Under the pieces are notes generated by a model that was not told the DNA's origin, did not search any database, and was given only the letters and a program-made list of their open reading frames with translations. DNA of 64,000 nt from assembly GCA_015059545.1 (NCBI GenBank), contig SVAG01000002.1, positions 1 to 64,000 on the forward strand, written 5' to 3'. Source of the stretch: Lactobacillales bacterium (GTDB taxonomy: Bacteria > Bacillota_I > Bacilli_A > RF39 > UBA660). The position numbers and the translations under genes are program-made. Below are positions 58,802 through 64,000 of the stretch, piece by piece. Within the stretch, counting starts at the first letter, position 1. Every line of letters begins with the position of its first letter.

Positions 58802-59893
58802 TTATTTTTGATATCTTGAAATATTAAGTATTATTCCCATACTACATAAAGTTATAAGTAAACTTGAGCCTCCATAACTTAAAAATGGAAGTGTTACTCC
58901 TGTTACTGGTATTAATCCTACTACTACCATTAAATTTAAAAGTGCCTGAAAAGATAGTCCAAAGATTATTCCAAATGCTAAAAATTTACCGAATGGCTCT
59001 TTTGAATTTTTTGCTATTTTAAGACCTCTTAATATAATTGTTAAAAATAAACTTGATACTATAAGTATTCCCATAAAACCAAATTCTTCACTTATAATCG
59101 AAAAAATAAAATCAGTTTGTGGTTCAGGAAGATAAAAATGTTTTTGCCTTGAATTTAGAAATCCATATCCAAATAAACCTCCTGGACCTATTGCATATAA
59201 ACTTTGAATTATTTGAAATCCACTACCTAATGGATCACTCCATGGATTTAAATATGATAATATTCTTTGTAATCTATAAGGTGCTACTATTATTAAACCC
59301 GTTATTCCAAGCAAACCAATCAATCCTAAATATAAAAAGAATTTTAAATTAACTCCTCCTACAAATAATAATCCTATTATAGTTACTATTATAATGAACC
59401 CTGTTCCAAAATCAGGTTGTAACATAATAAGTCCAAATATTAATAAAGTAATTAAAAGAATTGGTAGTACTCCTTTTTTTATGTTTTTTAATTCTTTATT
59501 ATTATTACTTAAATATTTAGATACAAATATTATGAGAGCTAGTTTAGCTGCTTCACTAGGTTGTATACCAAATGAACCTATTCCAAACCAACTACGGCTT
59601 CCATTTCTAACTGTACCTATTCCTGGTATTATAACTAATATAAGTAGAATAACTGTTATTAATAATAATAAATTAGATTTTTCAAAGTATATTTTATAAT
59701 TTATTTTACTTATTATCATCATTAAAACAATTCCTATTATTAAAAATAATCCTTGATTTTTTACAAATTTAAATGGATCATTAAATTTATATTCTGCCCA
59801 TACATAAGATGCCGAATAAACCATAATAACACCAAATATACTAATTGTTATAATTGAAATTAATAAAAGTATATCTATGTTATGTTTTTTCAT
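58802..59893 (-). CDS. ftsW: FtsW/SpoVE-type peptidoglycan polymerase
   Basis: 363 aa from the ATG at 59893, which overlaps the mraY stop as TTATGA and has GGAG 7 nt upstream. SEDS family, about ten membrane helices: VMVYSASYVWA near the N terminus, IPGIGTVRNGSRSWFGIGSFGIQPSEAAKLALI (~100-130), PDFGTG (~165), and PVTGVTLPFLSYGGSS (~325-340), the SEDS hallmarks. With the FtsI-type PBP upstream it forms the septal glycosyltransferase-transpeptidase pair. Confidence 0.94.
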   Translation of the reverse strand: MKKHNIDILLLISIITISIFGVIMVYSASYVWAEYKFNDPFKFVKNQGLFLIIGIVLMMIISKINYKIYFEKSNLLLLITVILLILVIIPGIGTVRNGSRSWFGIGSFGIQPSEAAKLALIIFVSKYLSNNNKELKNIKKGVLPILLITLLIFGLIMLQPDFGTGFIIIVTIIGLLFVGGVNLKFFLYLGLIGLLGITGLIIVAPYRLQRILSYLNPWSDPLGSGFQIIQSLYAIGPGGLFGYGFLNSRQKHFYLPEPQTDFIFSIISEEFGFMGILIVSSLFLTIILRGLKIAKNSKEPFGKFLAFGIIFGLSFQALLNLMVVVGLIPVTGVTLPFLSYGGSSLLITLCSMGIILNISRYQK

Positions 59894-60879
59894 AACCATA
59901 CTCCATATATAATAGCAAGCATTGATCCTATTAATCCTACTATCCAAAATAATTTAACAATATCTTTTTCATTCCATCCTAATTTTTCAAATGTATGATG
60001 TATTGGTGTCATTGGAAATATTCTTTTTTTAGTTAATTTATAATAATATCTTTGTATTAGACATGTTAATGTTTCTATTACAAATACTATACCAATTAGT
60101 ATTAATAATAATTCATGTCTTGATAATATAGCAAGTGTTCCTAAAGTAGCTCCTAATGATAAACTACCTGTATCGCCCATAAATATTTTAGCAGGATTTA
60201 CATTAAATACTAAAAACCCTAATATTCCACCTACTAATATAAAACAAAATAAAGCTATATCTTCATATCCTTCTAACCATCCTGTAGCATACATTATAAT
60301 TCCAAATGTAGATATAGCAATTACAGAAAGACCTCCCGCTAATCCATCTAATCCATCTGTTATATTTACAGCATTAGAAGTTGCAACTAAAACAAATAAT
60401 ATAAATAGTCCATAGAACCAACCAATATCCAATTTTAAATTAAGTGAATGTATCCAAAGTAATGGTTCATTATCTGCTTTTAAAAATAAATAGAAAAATA
60501 CAATTGCTATTATTATTTGTGATACTATTTTTTGTACTTCAGTTAGTCCTTTATTATTATTTCTTTTTATTATTAAATAGTCATCTAAAAAACCTATAAG
60601 GGCGTATGCTAAAAAGATTAATATTACAATTATAAAGTTGTATGTTAGTTCTATTTTATCTGTTAAATATAAAATTATTAGTGATACAATACTTGAAAAT
60701 ATAAATATTAATCCACCCATAGTTGGAGTTTTTGATTTACTACTATGTCTCTCTTCTAAATATATACTAAGTCTTTGATTAGCATGTTTTTTTAATATTG
60801 GTATTAATATAGTAGCAAATGTTACAGCAAGCAAAAATCCTATCATTAAAGCTAACACTGATTTTGTAAGTATTAACAT
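59890..60879 (-). CDS. mraY: Phospho-N-acetylmuramoyl-pentapeptide transferase
   Basis: 329 aa, ten-helix enzyme making lipid I. Motifs GGLIFI (~54), FLDDYLIIKRNNNKGL (~98), NAVNITDGLDGLAGG (~172), NPAKIFMGDTGSLSLG (~230) and PMTPIHHTFEKLGWNE (~292) are all MraY. Starts at 60879 with AGGAGGTTA formed by the end of the PBP gene. Between ftsI and ftsW, as in dcw clusters, but without murD, murF or murG here. Confidence 0.97.
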   Translation of the reverse strand: MLILTKSVLALMIGFLLAVTFATILIPILKKHANQRLSIYLEERHSSKSKTPTMGGLIFIFSSIVSLIILYLTDKIELTYNFIIVILIFLAYALIGFLDDYLIIKRNNNKGLTEVQKIVSQIIIAIVFFYLFLKADNEPLLWIHSLNLKLDIGWFYGLFILFVLVATSNAVNITDGLDGLAGGLSVIAISTFGIIMYATGWLEGYEDIALFCFILVGGILGFLVFNVNPAKIFMGDTGSLSLGATLGTLAILSRHELLLILIGIVFVIETLTCLIQRYYYKLTKKRIFPMTPIHHTFEKLGWNEKDIVKLFWIVGLIGSMLAIIYGVWL

Positions 60880-60880
60880 A

Positions 60881-62788
60881 TTAACCTCCTAACATTAGTT
60901 TAACTACTTCACCTTCATAAATTCTACTTCCACTACTAGGTGATTGATAAATTACTTTTTCTCCATTACCTGTATATTCTACTTTAAAACTCTTAAGTTC
61001 TTTAATAGCTTCTTCTAATGTTTTTCCTTCAACATTAGGTATAGTTACATATTTTTTATCATTAAAATTATATTTTTTTTCACTTGCACCATTTGGTTTT
61101 TCAATATCTAATATTCTAATTGCATCATTTAATACAGTTTTAGCAATAGGAGCTGCGATAGTTCCACCATATTGAGTTGCTCCTTTAGCATTATCAATTG
61201 CTATATAAACAACTACTTCTGGATCATTAGCTGGTAAAAATCCTATAAATGATACGATATAATTTCCTACCATATATCTTCCATCTTTTACTTTTTGAGC
61301 TGTTCCTGTTTTTCCACCTACTCTATATCCGTCTATAAAAGCAGGACGCCCTGTTCCATTTGTTACAACACTTTCTAAAGCATATCTTACTTTATTACTT
61401 GTATTTTCACTTATTACTTTTCTTACTATTTGTGGTTTATTTTCTAATATTACTGCGTTTGTTTCTGGTTCATTTATACTTTTTACAATATATGGTTTAT
61501 ATAATATTCCTCCATTAATTGCTGCACTTACTGCTGTTATTTGTTGTATTGGTGTTACACTAACACCTTGACCAAATGCTGTTGTAGCAAGTTCTACTGG
61601 TCCTACTCTATTTAAATTAAAAAGTATTCCTGTACTTTCTCCATTTATATCTATTCCTGTTTTTTTACCAAATCCAAATTTATTAATATAATCAAATAAT
61701 TTTTCTTTTCCTAGTTTTTGTCCAATTGTTACAAATCCTGGGTTACATGAGTTTTCTACAACTTGTAAATAAGTCTGAGAACCATGTCCACCGTGTTTCC
61801 AACATTTTATACGAGCATTTTCTACTTTTATACTACCTGAATCATGAAAGTGATCATTTTCTAAATCTATTAAATTTTCTTCTAAAGCACTAGAAAGTGA
61901 AATTATTTTAAATGTACTACCTGGTTCATATGTCATCCATACTGGTAAATTTCTATTTATTTCTTCAGTAGTATAATCTTTATATCTGCTTGGTGAAAAA
62001 TTAGGTCGTGATGATATTGCAAGTATCTCACCAGTTTTTGGATTCATTGCAATTCCAAGTGCTTGATCTGGATTATATTTAAGTACCGCATTATCAAGTT
62101 CTCTCTCAAGTGATTCTTGTAATTCATAATTTATAGTTAATGTCATATTCATACCATCTTGTGGTTTTTCATAACTTTCTTCTAATTCTAATTTATTTCC
62201 TTTAGCATCACTTGTATATTTAATTGATCCATATTCTCCTGTTAGATACTTATCATATGTAAGTTCTAATCCACTTAATCCTTGATTATCTATTCCAACA
62301 AATCCTAAAGTATGTGACATTAATTTATCATAAGGATAATATCTTTGTGATTCTTTTACTAAATATACACCATCTAGTTTTAAAGCATTTATTTTATCTG
62401 CTATATCAAATGATAATCTTCTACCTTCAGGATGTACTCTTTCTATTGATGTTCTTTTATTAACATGTTCATACATTTCTTTATATGATACATTTAAAAT
62501 ACTAGACAGTTCTTTTGCGACTACTTCTTTATTTTTTATTTGATTTGGTACAAGTACTAATGATACAGTTGTTTTATTATCCGCAAGCACTATTCCATTT
62601 GTATCATATATTTTTCCTCTATTTGATTCTATAGGTAAATTTCTATTCCATAAACTACTTGCTAAATTATTTAATTTACCATAACTTATAACTTGTATAT
62701 AAAACACTTTTATTATTACTAATATAAACATCATTACTATTAAAAATCCTATGATTTTTATTCTACTATGTATTGTCTTATAGAACAT
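60881..62788 (-). CDS. ftsI: FtsI/SpoVD-type penicillin-binding protein with PASTA domain
   Basis: 635 aa. N-terminal anchor helix (~10-32), PBP dimer domain (~45-220), transpeptidase with GSTFK (Ser near 290), SCN (~346) and KTGT (~494), and a single C-terminal PASTA domain (~575-635, IPNVEGKTLEEAIKELK). Class B PBP for septum formation, or the SpoVD relative. First gene of ftsI-mraY-ftsW. Ribosome site GGTGATA. Confidence 0.94.
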   Translation of the reverse strand: MFYKTIHSRIKIIGFLIVMMFILVIIKVFYIQVISYGKLNNLASSLWNRNLPIESNRGKIYDTNGIVLADNKTTVSLVLVPNQIKNKEVVAKELSSILNVSYKEMYEHVNKRTSIERVHPEGRRLSFDIADKINALKLDGVYLVKESQRYYPYDKLMSHTLGFVGIDNQGLSGLELTYDKYLTGEYGSIKYTSDAKGNKLELEESYEKPQDGMNMTLTINYELQESLERELDNAVLKYNPDQALGIAMNPKTGEILAISSRPNFSPSRYKDYTTEEINRNLPVWMTYEPGSTFKIISLSSALEENLIDLENDHFHDSGSIKVENARIKCWKHGGHGSQTYLQVVENSCNPGFVTIGQKLGKEKLFDYINKFGFGKKTGIDINGESTGILFNLNRVGPVELATTAFGQGVSVTPIQQITAVSAAINGGILYKPYIVKSINEPETNAVILENKPQIVRKVISENTSNKVRYALESVVTNGTGRPAFIDGYRVGGKTGTAQKVKDGRYMVGNYIVSFIGFLPANDPEVVVYIAIDNAKGATQYGGTIAAPIAKTVLNDAIRILDIEKPNGASEKKYNFNDKKYVTIPNVEGKTLEEAIKELKSFKVEYTGNGEKVIYQSPSSGSRIYEGEVVKLMLGG

Positions 62789-62810
62789 GTTATCACCAAT
62801 AAAGTATATG

Positions 62811-62837
62811 AAAAAAAAGATAAATTTATTATCTTTT
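62811..62837 (-). terminator. Terminator of the 179-aa membrane gene
   Basis: Stem AAAAGATAA/TTATCTTTT (62815-62823, 62829-62837), 5-nt loop, T run on the minus strand. Confidence 0.75.
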
Positions 62838-63376
62838 TACTTTTCAATAACTATATTATTATTTTTACTTTTCAAATAATCCATAGCTTCTTTTACATGT
62901 TGTTTAGATATAAAATATATTTTTACATTTTTTTCTATGTTTTTTCCTTTCAAATATAAATAATAATATCCTGGTCTTGCTTTTAAATAATTGTATCCTA
63001 AATGTAAATAAAGCATAGACTCAATATCATCTAATTTTAAAATATAAAAATCATTTGATGATATTACAAACACATGATTATCTCCTATATATAAACTTGA
63101 AAATTGTTTTGAATTACTATATTCTTTATCTAATTCTTCATAATTAGGTATATTAGTATAATTATTAATATTAATTTTATAATTTTTAATATTTATAAGT
63201 CCACTAATAAAATATACTAAACATGCGATTGACCATAACACTAAACATACTATTTTTCCAAACATTTCTACATCATCAGCTGATAAAATAACATATACTA
63301 CAATTATTTCAAATAAACATGATAATATAATTTTTAATAATCCTTTATTTCTTAATTTTTTAATTAATTTATTCAT
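62837..63376 (-). CDS. Small membrane protein, 179 aa
   Basis: Not recognised. Two hydrophobic helices (~15-33, ~40-60), then a beta-rich cytoplasmic part (~70-179) with FVISSNDFYILKLDDIESMLYLHLGYNYLKARPGYYYLYLKG, similar in feel to PH-like membrane-attached domains. It overlaps the preceding metallopeptidase-like gene by 8 nt and uses GGTGG in its end. Confidence 0.55.
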   Translation of the reverse strand: MNKLIKKLRNKGLLKIILSCLFEIIVVYVILSADDVEMFGKIVCLVLWSIACLVYFISGLINIKNYKININNYTNIPNYEELDKEYSNSKQFSSLYIGDNHVFVISSNDFYILKLDDIESMLYLHLGYNYLKARPGYYYLYLKGKNIEKNVKIYFISKQHVKEAMDYLKSKNNNIVIEK

Positions 63377-64000
63377 TATTTACCACCATTTTATATTTAT
63401 TTTTAAAATACTCTAAACTATCATTAAGTATTGTATTTCCATTTTCAAAGACTAAATTTTTATTTTTTACAAATTCAAAAAGTTCTTCATCAGACATATT
63501 TTCTCTTAAATATCTACCAACTATATGAAAGAAATGATAAGCATTGTATTCTTCTGTTTTAATATTTCCTTTTTTAAAATCTAAATCATTCATTTTAGGA
63601 AGATTTTCTTTATTTAAATACTTTTTTATATATTCTATAAAAATACCATTATTTAATTCATCATCTATTTCACCAGAAAAATTAGCAGCTAACGACTCAT
63701 CTAACCATACAATTCTATCAATATCAAATTTTTCATATATGTTTTTTTGAAATATAATATGAAATGTTTCATGAGCTAATGTTCTAAATTTTTTATTCAA
63801 ATTATCTTTATCTACTAAAATTTGTGCTTCTCCACCATAAAAACATCCTGTAGCCCATTCTGGTGGTAAACCTTCATTAGGAGCAATATATTTTATTCTA
63901 GTTAAAAAGTCTTTTCTATTATCAAAAAATGATCCTTTTAATTTTTTTAACAATTTATCTTCTTTAAAAAAATTTAAGTACTCTTTTAATTTGACAGTTG
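63369..64000 (-). CDS. Putative zinc metallopeptidase, 5' part outside the window
   Basis: At least 194 aa. The in-frame reading continues without a stop to position 64000 (further residues before the TTG at 63953, ending with ...KEYLNFFKEDK), so the true start is beyond the edge. Zinc site LAHETFHIIF (HExxH-type, about residue 60) and a possible third ligand Glu in WLDESLAANFSGE, 20-odd residues on, as in gluzincins (peptidase MA-like). No membrane helix in the visible part. It overlaps the 179-aa membrane protein gene. Confidence 0.65.
   Translation of the reverse strand, partial: TVKLKEYLNFFKEDKLLKKLKGSFFDNRKDFLTRIKYIAPNEGLPPEWATGCFYGGEAQILVDKDNLNKKFRTLAHETFHIIFQKNIYEKFDIDRIVWLDESLAANFSGEIDDELNNGIFIEYIKKYLNKENLPKMNDLDFKKGNIKTEEYNAYHFFHIVGRYLRENMSDEELFEFVKNKNLVFENGNTILNDSLEYFKNKYKMVVNNE

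Overview
The window reads as chromosomal DNA of an extremely AT-rich, low-GC Bacillota (Bacilli) close to the Mollicutes, of the kind found among uncultured gut lineages such as RF39 or Erysipelotrichales relatives. This placement is an inference from gene content and base composition; no rRNA gene is present. The organism has a cell wall (MurE, MraY, FtsW, FtsI-type PBP), uses the standard code (TGA is a stop), makes CoA, and carries an Rnf-type ion-translocating complex and Pta. Almost all genes lie on the minus strand. Spacing is tight, with many 1-14 nt overlaps and stop codons lying inside terminator hairpins.

Layout, left to right. 0.1-4.6 kb: an Rnf operon in the order C-(D+G fusion)-x-E-A-y-B, where x (29 aa) and y (43 aa, four Cys) are micro-ORFs, RnfD and RnfG are fused, and RnfB is cut down to its membrane anchor plus one Fe-S motif. 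4.6-11.7 kb: a surface-fibre operon with a 1668-aa type IV prepilin-like protein built from seven ~172-aa repeats and ending in a phage tail-collar domain, two secreted 268-aa proteins with the same collar domain but different inner modules, and a lipoprotein. 11.7-17 kb: membrane proteins, a minimal sufC-sufB/D-sufS operon and a DUF3419-like SAM-dependent enzyme. 17-20.2 kb: HIT protein, rpsO-pnp, tRNA-Lys. 20.3-23.3 kb: four tandem Tim44-like zinc-ribbon proteins. 23.3-31.5 kb: gltX, alcohol dehydrogenase, pta, a TtcA-like enzyme, a 41-aa ORF behind a consensus promoter, pepC, and a leuA-like gene behind a leucine-rich leader peptide and attenuator.

31.5-46 kb: GH3 glycosidase, map, a transglutaminase-like protein, tRNA-Met, lepB, rplS, a sigma-region-4/double alpha-CTD protein, two flavoproteins, murE, a PHP phosphoesterase, an MBL hydrolase, coaD and coaE. 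46-50.5 kb: a LysR regulator convergent with a four-gene operon (unknown, DUF3419-like enzyme, unknown, MATE-like exporter) that could make and export a small molecule. 50.6-58.8 kb: a HerA-like ATPase, two ORF6N proteins with intragenic inverted repeats at the same place, a MazG-like pyrophosphohydrolase, an XRE regulator/DUF4097 pair and a repeat surface protein. 58.8-64 kb: ftsI-mraY-ftsW, a membrane protein, and a putative metallopeptidase cut by the window edge.

Most distinctive are the prepilin-anchored tail-fibre locus and the reduced Rnf complex with micro-proteins. I see no CRISPR array, transposase, prophage structural cluster, rRNA or reverse transcriptase.
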